A stretch of 64,000 nt of DNA from Arcobacter sp. LC1 (lineage in GTDB: Bacteria; Campylobacterota; Campylobacteria; Campylobacterales; Arcobacteraceae): NCBI GenBank assembly GCA_021378565.1, contig JAACJU010000001.1:351458-415457 (forward strand), in the 5' to 3' direction. A program made the translations under genes and the position numbers. How positions within the stretch are numbered: the first letter of the stretch is position 1; each line of letters begins with the position of its first letter. A model generated the notes under the pieces. The model ran no database searches. It was not told where the DNA came from and was given only the letters and a program-made list of their open reading frames with translations. Shown piece after piece: positions 17,708 through 26,699 of the stretch.

Positions 17708-18094
17708 ATGAAAAAAAGAGAAACACTAAATTTTGATATGACTCCCTTGATTGATGTAGTTTTTATACTGCTGATTTTTTTTATGGTAACTTCGACTTTC
17801 AAAAGCCAAAACACAGCTCTTAGCTTAGAATTGCCAAAAGCAAGTGCAAGTAGTAAGGCAGTTAAGAAAGAAGATATTACAATAGAGCTAAGCACTTATG
17901 CACTTGCTTTTAAGGGCAAAATTATTACTCTTAAAATGCTTGATAAATACTTATCACAAATAAATGATAAAGAAAAAACAATCACTCTAAAAATTGACAA
18001 AAAAGTAGAATATGCAAAAGTAATACAAATACTTAATATCTTACAAAAATACAATCTAAATAATCTTGCCCTTATCACAAAAAAGCAAAATTAA
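17708..18094 (+). CDS. exbD: ExbD/TolR-family biopolymer transport protein
   Basis: The 128-residue protein has a short cytosolic N terminus, one membrane segment (about 14-33) holding the conserved protonatable Asp16 (TPLIDVVFILLIFFMVTSTF), and a periplasmic domain ending in an ALITKK-type tail. It partners ExbB directly upstream. The unit ends in a bidirectional terminator at 18213-18238. Confidence 0.88.
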   Translation: MKKRETLNFDMTPLIDVVFILLIFFMVTSTFKSQNTALSLELPKASASSKAVKKEDITIELSTYALAFKGKIITLKMLDKYLSQINDKEKTITLKIDKKVEYAKVIQILNILQKYNLNNLALITKKQN

Positions 18095-18212
18095 GTCATA
18101 GGCTATTTTTATAGCTTGGCTTAGGCTAGAATGAAATAAATTTGTAAGCTTGGATTTTATTTGTATTTTTTATAATGTAAAATTTAGTTTAGTATATATT
18201 TTGGAGTTTTAA

Positions 18213-18238
18213 ACAAGGCAAGAGAAAACTTGCCTTGT
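18213..18238. terminator. Bidirectional terminator between exbD and the lipoprotein gene
   Basis: A perfect 10-bp stem ACAAGGCAAG / CTTGCCTTGT with a 6-base loop lies between two convergent genes. On the minus strand it is followed by TTTAAAAC, and on the plus strand by CTTGTTTAT. It is one of the few GC-containing stems in the region. Confidence 0.75.
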
Positions 18239-18278
18239 CTTGTTTATAAGTATTTATATTGTTTATTTTAAATTTCAG

Positions 18279-19986
18279 CTAGGGACAAATGATTTTATTT
18301 CCTTTACCATCTGGATTAGGTGCAGTTTTGTAGTTATTAAAGTTATATGATTTTCCATCAAACTCAATTGTACCAAAACCACCGCTTACTATTTTACTTA
18401 TATCGCCTTTGATGGCACAAGAACTAGACGAACTAGAATCTATTGTAATAGTTCCTCCCGTGTTATCAAATTTTGAGCTTTGACCGTCCAAGTACACCCC
18501 AACAGCATTCTTAGAATTTTTTATTAAAAGATTTCCTGTATTTATAAATTTTCCATTGCCTTGCACTTCTGCCAATCTTGCATCCTGACTCGAACCACCA
18601 TTTAAGGTATCTATAGTGATGTCTGCTGTATTTTTAACAGTAGAATCACTTACTTGTATTGCTCCAACATAACCACTTGGCTTATCATTGGGATCTTCTT
18701 TAGCACTAGAGTTCTTTATCAAAATAGTTCCATTATTTACGATCGAAGTTCCTGCATTATTTTTATCAGTTTCTATTGCAAAAATATTACCTGTTATATT
18801 GGAGTTTTCTATCGTTAATTTTCCGCTATTTATAAGTGTTGAGTTGCCCTCAAGGTTTAATAAGCTAATATGGCTTTGGTCGTTAGAACCGTTCAATTGA
18901 TACGTAACATTTTTAACAGTAATATCTCCTTGATTAATTATCCCAGAATTATCACTTGCATGTAAAACTTCAAGTTCTTTGTCTAAAGTTTGCCCTGCTA
19001 CGCCCTCGATTGTAATATCTTTATTATTTGTTAAAGTAGAATAATCTGTTGCATACATAAATTTATAAGGTACTTGATAGGTGTTTGAAAAATCACCTTT
19101 TACATTACTCATTTTAAAAGTACCATTATTTACTAAAGCACTATGATTAAATGCAGTCATTGCGATATGCATTCCACTAAAACCATCAAATTTGCTGCCA
19201 TCACTTTTGAAAAAAGTTTCTGTTTTGTCACTTTTATAATTGTTAAGAGTGATAGTACCTGTGTTTATAGCGTGCGAATTAAGACTTGCAAGCATACTAG
19301 AATCAAATTGAGCGGTATCAGAAATACTACCTTTGTTTGTAATAGTTGAGCCATTATGTGCATACATAGCAGCAGGCCATGGTTTTAGCATATCCTTACC
19401 TCTATTTGCTATAGTAAGATTAGCATCTTTAGACAATTTTGAAGATAGGCTTATAGTTCCACCTACTTCATTTGTAGCATTAGAAGTACCATCTGCAATC
19501 ATACCTACCAAACATGGTTTATTATCTGTATTTTTTGGTACAAAATCTTTTCCAGTAAGATTTATAGTGCCGTAGTTAAAAGAATTTGATTTACCAGAAA
19601 TATCAATAGCTTTAAATATCTTACTTGGCAAACTTGCATTAAGGCTTAAAGGCTGTAAAGAATCAGCTTGTATGGAATTTAAAGAATTTTTTGGTTGTAA
19701 AGAATCTAAAATAGGTATTTTGGGAGCACTATCATCTTGACTTATGATACCTTCATTTTTTATTGTAGCACCATTTTTACCTTGTATCATAGTTCCTAAA
19801 CTTGCTTTTGCAGTTCCATTGAAAGTATAAGACGTACCGTCAATTTTATGGTTTACAGCTTGGTTCGAGCCAGTATCGCCCCCCCCCGCAAGCGCTTAGG
19901 GTAATTAGCACAATGCTAAGTCCAAACATTTTTGAAATGCTTGATATATTTGTCATATTTGACAGACTTGAAAATTTTATAGACAT
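18279..19986 (-). CDS. Phase-variable beta-helix surface lipoprotein, OFF in this sequence (G9 frameshift)
   Basis: From ATG 19986 (AAGGAG site upstream) the reading frame encodes a lipoprotein signal ending in LITLSAC (Cys33), then runs into nine Gs and stops after 46 codons. With eight Gs (or eleven) the frame would read CGGGDTGSNQAVNHK and join the long frame to 18279, about 568 residues. The long part is built of beta-helix-like turns with Asn-Xaa-Gly repeats (INTGTITL, INQGDITV, INSGKLTI, VNNGTILI, INTGNLLI), as in filamentous-haemagglutinin or autotransporter passengers. It has no C-terminal barrel. A DG(T/K)SY(T/N)FN motif occurs at both ends. The intact part contains an internal ATG at 19790. 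Function: probably surface adhesion or immune variation, inferred. Confidence 0.8.
19879..19887 (-). repeat. G9 homopolymer (contingency tract)
   Basis: Nine consecutive Cs on the plus strand (Gs in the coding sense) fall right after the lipobox Cys codon of the lipoprotein gene. It is the only such long G/C tract I saw in this AT-rich window. Loss of one G restores the frame. Slipped-strand mispairing at poly-G tracts is the established phase-variation mechanism in Campylobacter. Confidence 0.9.
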
Positions 19987-20229
19987 TTTTTCTCCTTGAA
20001 TTTTTTTAACTTTTGATAATATAAAAATATATCTTAAAATTACATTAAATTATTTATTTTATTTTTATAATTTTTTGAAAAAAATATCATCATTAAAGAA
20101 TTTTTGAAAATTTTGTGATTTTTTGAGTGATTGTTTTTAGGATTTTCTAAATACTAAAAAAGACAAAACTAGAAATAATCTACCTTTATCTTTTTAAGTT
20201 TTTTGTGTGTTTATTTTGTTTATTCTTGG

Positions 20230-21300
20230 CTAGTTCTTATTTATGCAAGAAAGTGCAGAAAAAGCCATTTCAAGTCTTTTCATCATTGAAGTTTGTCCAG
20301 CTCTTAACCATTTTCTAGGGTCATAATAAGCTTTATTTGGTTTTTCTTCACCCTCAGGATTTCCGATTTGTGCTTGAAGGTAAGCTTTATTTTCAAGTTC
20401 ATAAGCTCTCACACCATCCCAAAAAGCCCACTGAGTATCTGTATCAATATTCATCTTAACAACACCATAAGATACAGCTTCTTTAATCTCTTCAAGTTTT
20501 GAACCTGAACCACCGTGAAAAACAAAATTAACTATTTTTCCACTTTGAGACAATTTTTTAGCTATATATTTTTGAGAGTTATCTAAGATTTTTGGAGATA
20601 AAACCACATTTCCAGGTTTATAAACTCCATGAACATTTCCAAATGACGCTGCGATTGTAAAATTTGGACTGATTTTATTTAAAATCTCATAAGCATAAAA
20701 TACATCTTCAGGCTGAGAATATAGAAGTGAATTATCAATACTTGTATTATCAACCCCATCTTCTTCTCCACCAGTGATACCTAATTCAATCTCAAGCATC
20801 ATGTCTAGTTTTACCATTTTAGCGAAATATTCTTTAGAAGTTTTAAGATTGTCTAGAAGACTATCTTCGCTAAAATCTAACATATGAGAAGTAAACAAAG
20901 GTCTTTTATGCACTTTAAAGTATTCTTCACCAGCTTCAAGTAAGCCATCTATCCAAGGAAGTAATTTTCTAGCAGCATGGTCAGTATGTAAAATAACAGC
21001 TACACCATAAGCCTTTGCTAATGCATGAACATATTTAGCCCCTGCTATTGCGCCTAAAATAGCTGATTTTTTAGAATCTTTTAAGCCTTTTCCAGCAAAA
21101 AAACTAGCTCCACCATTTGAAAATTGAATAATTACAGGAGAATTAAGTTTTGCAGCGATTTCAAGCACAGCATTTGCTGAGTCAGTTCCTACTACATTTA
21201 CAGCAGGCAAGGCAAAGCCCTGCTCTTTTGCAAGATTAAAAACTTCTCTTGCTTCGTCTGCGTTTAAAACGCCTGTTTTAACTAAATCTAAAACACCCAT
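20230..21300 (-). CDS. fba: Class II fructose-bisphosphate aldolase
   Basis: The 356-residue protein is a zinc-dependent class II aldolase. It has the HTDHAARKLLPW metal and active-site segment, LEIELGITGGEEDG, FTIAASFGNVHGVY, NFVFHGGSGS and VKMNIDTDTQWAFWDG. It interconverts fructose-1,6-bisphosphate with DHAP and glyceraldehyde-3-phosphate; in Campylobacter, which lacks phosphofructokinase, this serves gluconeogenesis. It follows the peb4-like gene by 12 bp, the same order as C. jejuni peb4-fba. Confidence 0.95.
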   Translation of the reverse strand: MGVLDLVKTGVLNADEAREVFNLAKEQGFALPAVNVVGTDSANAVLEIAAKLNSPVIIQFSNGGASFFAGKGLKDSKKSAILGAIAGAKYVHALAKAYGVAVILHTDHAARKLLPWIDGLLEAGEEYFKVHKRPLFTSHMLDFSEDSLLDNLKTSKEYFAKMVKLDMMLEIELGITGGEEDGVDNTSIDNSLLYSQPEDVFYAYEILNKISPNFTIAASFGNVHGVYKPGNVVLSPKILDNSQKYIAKKLSQSGKIVNFVFHGGSGSKLEEIKEAVSYGVVKMNIDTDTQWAFWDGVRAYELENKAYLQAQIGNPEGEEKPNKAYYDPRKWLRAGQTSMMKRLEMAFSALSCINKN

Positions 21301-21312
21301 TTTATCTTCTTT

Positions 21313-22128
21313 CTATTTTTTAATAGTTATTTTTGCTTTTTTACTTAAATTTTCAGAAAGTTTTTTGATATTTTTAGCAAATTTTTCTTGTTTTAAAGCT
21401 TGAGCTATTCTTTTCTTTACAGTAGAAAAAGAAATAATTTTTGCTTTTTGTTTAGCTTGTAGATAAATAACATGATAACCAAATTGAGTTTTTACAGGTG
21501 TTTTTGTAAAAGTACCCACTTTTAAAGTATTAACTGCTTTTGCAAAAGCTGGAACCATTTGTTTTGGATTAAATTTACCTAAGTTTCCACCATTTTTACC
21601 TGTTGGACCAACTGATTTTGCTTTTGCAAGTTTTGCAAATTCACTTTGTACATTTTTAGATTTCTCTAAAGTTTTGATGATTTGCTCTGCTTCTTTTTTA
21701 GTTTTAACTAAAATATGACTAGCACTTACTGATTCTTTTGTTTTAAATTTTGCTTTATTTTTGTTATAAAAAGTTTTTTCTTCTTTAGTAGTTATATGAA
21801 CTTTTGAAAATTCTTTTTGCATCCAAATTTCTAAAGCCAATTCACTTCTTACTTGTTTTAAAGCTTTTTTATAGCTTGAACTTTTTTCAACTCCACTTTT
21901 TATAGCATGAGAAGTTAAAAGCTCTTTTCTTATAGCTTGTTCTATTACTTTTTTTTGTTGAACTTTAGGTAAAGATTCAAATTTTATACCTCTGTTACCT
22001 AACATTTTGCTTAAATCACTGTTTGTTATTTTTGCGCCATTCACACTTGCGTAAACCTTGTCATTTGCCATTGCCATAGAAGCTACCAAAGTAACACAAG
22101 CTACGATACATAATATACTTTTTTTCAT
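21313..22128 (-). CDS. peb4: PEB4/Cbf2-like periplasmic peptidyl-prolyl isomerase and chaperone
   Basis: The 271-residue protein has a Sec signal peptide (about 1-21, cleaved after AMA), SurA-like helical flanks and a central parvulin domain (SASHILVKTKKEAEQI; GGNLGKFNPKQMVPAFAKAV; VKTQFGYHVIYL). The C-terminal helix is Lys-rich. The family helps outer-membrane proteins fold and supports adhesion in C. jejuni. Promoter: TATAAT on the minus strand at 22166-22161. Co-transcribed with fba. Confidence 0.88.
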   Translation of the reverse strand: MKKSILCIVACVTLVASMAMANDKVYASVNGAKITNSDLSKMLGNRGIKFESLPKVQQKKVIEQAIRKELLTSHAIKSGVEKSSSYKKALKQVRSELALEIWMQKEFSKVHITTKEEKTFYNKNKAKFKTKESVSASHILVKTKKEAEQIIKTLEKSKNVQSEFAKLAKAKSVGPTGKNGGNLGKFNPKQMVPAFAKAVNTLKVGTFTKTPVKTQFGYHVIYLQAKQKAKIISFSTVKKRIAQALKQEKFAKNIKKLSENLSKKAKITIKK

Positions 22129-22160
22129 ATTTGTCCTTAAACGTTTTTAAAATAGCTGAG

Positions 22161-22166
22161 ATTATA
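22161..22166 (-). promoter_or_regulatory. -10 box for peb4-fba
   Basis: The minus strand reads ATGGTATAAT, an extended -10 (TGGTATAAT) about 35 bases upstream of the peb4-like start. Confidence 0.55.
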
Positions 22167-22275
22167 CCATATTTTAACCTTATAAATTCATTAAGTATTA
22201 CCCTTTTTTCTTAGTTATTTTTTAAGTATTTTGAAATTAATCTTAAAAACTCTTTAATTTATGTTTATTTTATGG

Positions 22276-22281
22276 TACAAT
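22276..22281 (+). promoter_or_regulatory. -10 box for the CosR-like regulator
   Basis: TATGGTACAAT, an extended -10 with TACAAT at 22276-22281, lies 39 bases upstream of the ATG. AAGGAAG is the ribosome binding site. Confidence 0.5.
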
Positions 22282-22319
22282 TACGAAGTTTTTAAGCTTA
22301 ATTTTAAGGAAGACAAAAT

Positions 22320-23009
22320 ATGAGAATATTAATTATTGAAGATGAAACTACATTAAATAGGACTTTACAAGAAGGACTTGCTGATTTTGGTTATCAAGTT
22401 GATTCTGCTGAAAACTATAAAGATGCTGAATATTTTATAGACATAAGAAATTACGATTTAGTTTTAACAGATTGGATGTTGCCTGATGGTGATGGTATTG
22501 AACTTTGCAAAATAATCAAAAACAAAAGTAGAAGAACTGCTGTTGTTATACTATCTGCTAGAGACGACAAAGAAAGCGAAGTTACTGCGCTTAAAAGTGG
22601 AGCTGATGATTATATCAAAAAACCTTTTGATTTTGATATTTTATTAGCAAGAATTGAAGCGAGACTTAGATTTGGTGGTACAAGCATTATAGAGATTGAT
22701 GATTTATCAATAAACCCTGATGAAGAAAAAATTATCTATAATGGTAATGAGATTGAATTAAAAGGTAAACCTTTTGAAGTTTTAACTCACTTAGCAAGAC
22801 ATAGAGACCAAATTGTTTCAAAAGAACAATTACTTGACGCTATTTGGGAAGAGCCTGAACTTGTAACTCCAAATGTTATTGAAGTTGCAATTAATCAGAT
22901 TAGACAAAAAATGGACAAACCATTAAAAATCTCTACAATTGAAACTATTAGAAGAAGAGGATACAGATTTTGTTATCCAAGTAATGGTGGGGAAGCAGAA
23001 GAAGAATAA
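22320..23009 (+). CDS. cosR: OmpR-family response regulator, CosR/HsrA (HP1043)-like
   Basis: The 229-residue protein has a receiver domain (1-115) with the acidic pocket Glu7-Asp8-Glu9, phospho-acceptor Asp51 (LVLTDWMLPDGDG), a switch Ser79 and Lys101. A winged-helix DNA-binding domain follows. That domain (IELKGKPFEVLTHLARH, then VSKEQLLDAIWEEPEL and PNVIEVAINQIRQKMDKP) is almost the same as C. jejuni CosR as I remember it. CosR and H. pylori HsrA are essential orphan regulators of oxidative-stress and central genes, and HsrA lacks the usual acceptor Asp. Here the Asp is kept and a kinase gene follows 11 bp later. Could be a CosR paralogue rather than the orthologue. Confidence 0.85.
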   Translation: MRILIIEDETTLNRTLQEGLADFGYQVDSAENYKDAEYFIDIRNYDLVLTDWMLPDGDGIELCKIIKNKSRRTAVVILSARDDKESEVTALKSGADDYIKKPFDFDILLARIEARLRFGGTSIIEIDDLSINPDEEKIIYNGNEIELKGKPFEVLTHLARHRDQIVSKEQLLDAIWEEPELVTPNVIEVAINQIRQKMDKPLKISTIETIRRRGYRFCYPSNGGEAEEE

Positions 23010-23020
23010 GCTAAAACTCC

Positions 23021-24301
23021 ATGAGAACAAAAAGCATTTATAGGCAATTTTATCAAAAGCTTATAATTGCTACTTCTGTTTTCATATTAATTCTATCAGT
23101 TATGTTTTATGCACATACTAAAATGACAATTTATGAAGGCGTAAAAGGAAATCTACTCCTAAATGCAAAACTTGTAAAAAAAATATCGATTATCCGAAAA
23201 GCCGAACACAGAAAACTAAAATTATTTTCTAGCAAAGATATAAAAGTGCATATAATAAAAAACCTAAGACTTAACCATACAGTTATAAAAACTTTTCAAG
23301 TTAAAAATAATTTTTATGTAAAAATGCTTTATCCTTTGGATCTAAAAAAGCATACCTTCGTAGAGATTGTAAAAAATATTAACTCTTCAAGAGCAATGCT
23401 AAATAAAATTTTTAACAACATTATGCTTCTTAGTTTTGTAGTTTTTATTGCTATACTTTTTTATGCCTTTATGGTTTCAAAAGCACTTCTAGGACCTATT
23501 GTTGAGATAACAAATAAGCTTTCAAAAATGGACGAAAATTATCTAGTAAAAATAGAAATGAATAATCTTCCAGTAGAATTTCACCCCCTTGCAAATTCAG
23601 TAAATAAACTTACAAAAAAAATAAAATCATTTTTAAGATTTAAAAAAGAACTTTTTATAGGGGCGGCACATGAGCTTAAAACGCCTCTAGCTGTAATGAA
23701 ACTAAAAAATGAAGTTACGCTTATCAAGACAAGAGATACTAAAAAATACGAAGAAACATTAAGACTAAATATAAAAGAAATTGACAATATGAACATTATG
23801 GTAGGCTCAATCTTAAGCATAGGAAGAGCTGAGGGTTCACAATTTGAAAAACCAAAAAAACTAGATTTAGTTAAATTTATTAAAGAAAAATTTAACGATT
23901 ATAAAATACTTGCAAATCAAAAAGGCATAAATCTGTCCTTAGTTAATGGCATCAAAACTCTTCCTATGTATATCCAAGAAACACTTTTAATACATATTAT
24001 TCAAAATTTTGTGCAAAATGCTATAAAATTTACAGATACAGGGAAAAATATAAATATTATTTTAAGTATTGAAGATGAAAATGTAAACCTAATAGTTCAA
24101 GATGAAGGCTCAGGAATAAATGAAGACCTAGACCTTTTTGCACCATTTGTAAGAGTTGGTGGCAAAGCTGGAGTTGGACTTGGACTTTTTCTAGCACAAA
24201 ATGCTGCGAATACAATCGGAGCTAATATATCGATCTTTAATAGAAAAGATACGATTAAAGGAACAGTAGCAAAGGTTAGTATTCCTTTGCCAAGAACATA
24301 A
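23021..24301 (+). CDS. Sensor histidine kinase partnered with the CosR-like regulator
   Basis: The 426-residue protein has membrane segments at about 12-31 and 133-153 with a sensor region between them, a short linker, and a HisKA H-box (FIGAAHELKTPLAV, His217). It then has an HATPase domain with N box (IIQNFVQNAIKFTD), G1 (VQDEGSGINED) and G2 (GKAGVGLGLFLAQ). It phosphorylates a response regulator, most likely the CosR-like protein translated just before it. The signal is unknown. Confidence 0.88.
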   Translation: MRTKSIYRQFYQKLIIATSVFILILSVMFYAHTKMTIYEGVKGNLLLNAKLVKKISIIRKAEHRKLKLFSSKDIKVHIIKNLRLNHTVIKTFQVKNNFYVKMLYPLDLKKHTFVEIVKNINSSRAMLNKIFNNIMLLSFVVFIAILFYAFMVSKALLGPIVEITNKLSKMDENYLVKIEMNNLPVEFHPLANSVNKLTKKIKSFLRFKKELFIGAAHELKTPLAVMKLKNEVTLIKTRDTKKYEETLRLNIKEIDNMNIMVGSILSIGRAEGSQFEKPKKLDLVKFIKEKFNDYKILANQKGINLSLVNGIKTLPMYIQETLLIHIIQNFVQNAIKFTDTGKNINIILSIEDENVNLIVQDEGSGINEDLDLFAPFVRVGGKAGVGLGLFLAQNAANTIGANISIFNRKDTIKGTVAKVSIPLPRT

Positions 24302-24310
24302 GCATATACT

Positions 24311-24739
24311 TTAAGAAAACAACTTCCCATGCTCTATCTGCGTACATTTATTTTGTACTACTTTTATATTATTGTCTTTAGCTAATCTTGCAGCTTTATT
24401 ATCGACTAAATCAAGTTGAGTCCAAATAACCGAAATATCACCTCTTTTTATAGCACTTTTCACAATACCTTCAATAGCCTCAGGTTTTCTAAAAATATCC
24501 ACCATGTCGATTTTAAAAGGCACTTCCTCAAGGCTTCTATAAACTTTTACTCCTAAAATTTTATCCTCTTTTGGATAAATAGGAATTATTTTATACCCAG
24601 CATTTTGTAAATATTTTGCTACATGAAAACTAGCTTTCATGGGATTTGGAGAGCAAGAAAAAACAGCTATATTTTTAACATTTTCAAAGATTTCTCTAAA
24701 ATCTTTGCTTTCAAGTGAAATCAAGTCAAAATCTGACAT
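24311..24739 (-). CDS. CoA-binding domain protein (YccU-like)
   Basis: The 142-residue protein has one Rossmann-like CoA_binding domain: NIAVFSCSPNPMKASFHVAKYLQNAGY, IIPIYPKEDKILGVKVYRSL, and VWTQLDLVDN-like IWTQLDLVDNKAARLA, ending with QNKCTQIEHGKL. Proteins of this family bind CoA; their cellular role is poorly defined. It is convergent with the sensor kinase gene (10-bp gap). Confidence 0.82.
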   Translation of the reverse strand: MSDFDLISLESKDFREIFENVKNIAVFSCSPNPMKASFHVAKYLQNAGYKIIPIYPKEDKILGVKVYRSLEEVPFKIDMVDIFRKPEAIEGIVKSAIKRGDISVIWTQLDLVDNKAARLAKDNNIKVVQNKCTQIEHGKLFS

Positions 24740-24760
24740 TTTGTCCCCTCCCCTTTTTTA

Positions 24761-25816
24761 TTAATCTTTTATTTCATCTAGTTTTTTTTGAAGAAATATT
24801 CTTGCCTCTTCATATGATGCAGGTGTATCAAAATCATCAAATTTTCCACCAGCAGCATTTTTATGCCCACCACCATTAGCTAGTTTTGAAGCAAGCAAAC
24901 AAACATCAAGTTTAGAATCAGCTCTTAAACTAATTGTGCCTTTATAACTTACGTCAATAAAAAAATCATAATCATCATTTTCTTTCAAAAAAGCATTTGC
25001 AGGTATTGAAATATTTCCTAAGCAATAAGTCATCAAACCTTTATGATTTTTATAGCTCACACTAAGTGTTTCTTTTTTAGCTCCCAAAAGTCCAACTAAG
25101 TTTTTTGCACTTAGATTATCCAAGGTATCATCACCTTTTTTATTTTTTAAATAGATTTTTTTTAGCTTATGAATTTTATTATCAAAAAGTATATTTGCAT
25201 CTTTTTTATCAAGAAATTTTTTAGCTTTTTTTAATAGCCAAAACTTCATCTTTCTATTTTCATCAGGAAAAAGTCTAGGGTTTATTTCATTACATCTTAC
25301 TATCACAGACATACAAACTTTACCAAACTCAAAGTTTTCTTTTTCATCTTCTAGCCAAATATCAGCAGCATTTACTGTGGATATTAGCTTAGTTAATTTT
25401 TCAAGTTTTTTACCTTGTTTGGTATTTTTCTCCAAGAAATAATCTAGACAAATCTTTGCCGCACATCTTGAAATATCCAAAAAATACCAAGGATAAGCTT
25501 TTGCGCTATCTTCCCCACTAATATGATGGTCAAGCACTTGCAAAGTTATCTTATAAGACTTTTCTTGTAAAGATTTTATTTCTTCATCAAGTGTTTTAGA
25601 TTGAGAAAAAGTAAGATTTAAATCGCTTATTAAAAATAAAATCTCATCATTTGGATAATCTTGAATTTTTAGAGGTATTTGCTTTAGAGCAGTTTTTACT
25701 TCTGCACCATAATTTGCATTATAAAAAAACTTTTCATCTTTTGAAAAATATTTGTTGCTAAGGTATTGACAAGCATAACCATCTAAGTCTGTATGTGATA
25801 AGTGAAAAAGTATCAT
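24761..25816 (-). CDS. DHH-family phosphoesterase
   Basis: The 351-residue protein has the metal-binding DHH motifs HTDLDGYACQYLS near the N terminus and LDHHISGED at about 96. A C-terminal DHHA1 substrate domain contains ANGGGHKNAAGG. Relatives cleave oligonucleotides, pAp or cyclic dinucleotides; I cannot assign the substrate. The start codon overlaps the stop of the Rrf2 regulator by four bases (ATGA), so the two are translationally coupled. Confidence 0.83.
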   Translation of the reverse strand: MILFHLSHTDLDGYACQYLSNKYFSKDEKFFYNANYGAEVKTALKQIPLKIQDYPNDEILFLISDLNLTFSQSKTLDEEIKSLQEKSYKITLQVLDHHISGEDSAKAYPWYFLDISRCAAKICLDYFLEKNTKQGKKLEKLTKLISTVNAADIWLEDEKENFEFGKVCMSVIVRCNEINPRLFPDENRKMKFWLLKKAKKFLDKKDANILFDNKIHKLKKIYLKNKKGDDTLDNLSAKNLVGLLGAKKETLSVSYKNHKGLMTYCLGNISIPANAFLKENDDYDFFIDVSYKGTISLRADSKLDVCLLASKLANGGGHKNAAGGKFDDFDTPASYEEARIFLQKKLDEIKD

Positions 25817-26214
25817 TGTGAAATATCCTTCAAAGTAAGGTGTTCGAAAAACCCATTAATTTTAGTTTGCAAAGTATTAAGTAAGGGCCATAAAAGGCAA
25901 GATTCACCGATTTGTGCAGGGCAATCTTCTAAAGAAGGAGAGCATTCAAAAACATAAGGAACTCTTTGCTCAGCTGCTAGAATAATCTCCAAAACCGTCA
26001 AGTTTTCATAAGGAATATCCAAGACAAAACCACCATTTATTCCTCTATAAGATTTTACTATATTATTTTTTGCTAAATTTTGCATAACCTTAGCTAGAAA
26101 AGATTTTGAAAGACAAACTTCTTTTGCTAAAATATCTATATTTTTTGGTTGAGAGCTTTTTGCTAATGCTAAAAGTGCTAGTAAAGCATATTCGCTTTTT
26201 TTTGTAAGTAACAT
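25813..26214 (-). CDS. Rrf2-family transcriptional regulator
   Basis: The 133-residue protein has an N-terminal winged helix typical of Rrf2/IscR (KKSEYALLALLALAKSS, then SKSFLAKVMQNLAKNNIV, then YRGINGGFVL). Three cysteines in a C-x6-C-x7-C arrangement near residues 95-110 (ECSPSLEDC..ESC) are positioned as in Fe-S-sensing members such as IscR or NsrR. Likely senses Fe-S status, iron or NO. Targets are not visible. Confidence 0.85.
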   Translation of the reverse strand: MLLTKKSEYALLALLALAKSSQPKNIDILAKEVCLSKSFLAKVMQNLAKNNIVKSYRGINGGFVLDIPYENLTVLEIILAAEQRVPYVFECSPSLEDCPAQIGESCLLWPLLNTLQTKINGFFEHLTLKDISQ

Positions 26215-26289
26215 ATTAACCTTATTCGTAATCTTATTTTATGTATTTAATATTTTAGAATACTAAAAATTATTTTAGATTAATACAAG

Positions 26290-26314
26290 TTTTAAAAGGC
26301 AAGGCCTTTTAAAA
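26290..26314 (-). terminator. rpsO terminator
   Basis: An 11-bp stem (TTTTAAAAGGC with GCCTTTTAAAA) and a 3-base loop begin 6 bases after the rpsO stop on the minus strand. The U-rich part is within the 3' arm. Confidence 0.65.
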
Positions 26315-26319
26315 GATAA

Positions 26320-26592
26320 TTATTTAGATCTAATTCCTAGAGATTCTACAATACTTGTAAATTGCTCATAATTAGTGTTTTTTAGATAAGCTAAAAGTCT
26401 TTTTCGCTTACCAACCATTTTTAATAAACCAAGTCTTGATGAATGATCTTTTTTATTAATCTTTAAATGTTCTGTTAAAGTTTTGATTTGCTCACTTAAG
26501 ATTGCGATTTGCACCTGTGATGAACCTGTATCACCTTGTTTACTTTGGTATTTTGTAATAATACCTGCTTTTGTTTCCTGATCCAAAGCCAT
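26320..26592 (-). CDS. rpsO: 30S ribosomal protein S15
   Basis: The 90-residue protein has the standard S15 sequence pattern ([46 protein letters not shown]). It binds 16S rRNA and organises the platform of the 30S subunit. A strong AGGAGG site precedes the ATG. It is flanked by its own promoter and terminator. Confidence 0.97.
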   Translation of the reverse strand: MALDQETKAGIITKYQSKQGDTGSSQVQIAILSEQIKTLTEHLKINKKDHSSRLGLLKMVGKRKRLLAYLKNTNYEQFTSIVESLGIRSK

Positions 26593-26642
26593 AATGACCT
26601 CCTGATTGGTATAATTTTGCCTAAAAATCTAGACATTTTGTA

Positions 26643-26648
26643 ATTATA
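26643..26648 (-). promoter_or_regulatory. -10 box for rpsO
   Basis: The minus strand reads TATGTATAAT, an extended -10 about 50 bases upstream of the rpsO start. Confidence 0.5.
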
Positions 26649-26699
26649 CATAAAAATATTTTATTTCTACTTAAAATATCTGTTTAAGCGATACTTGTC

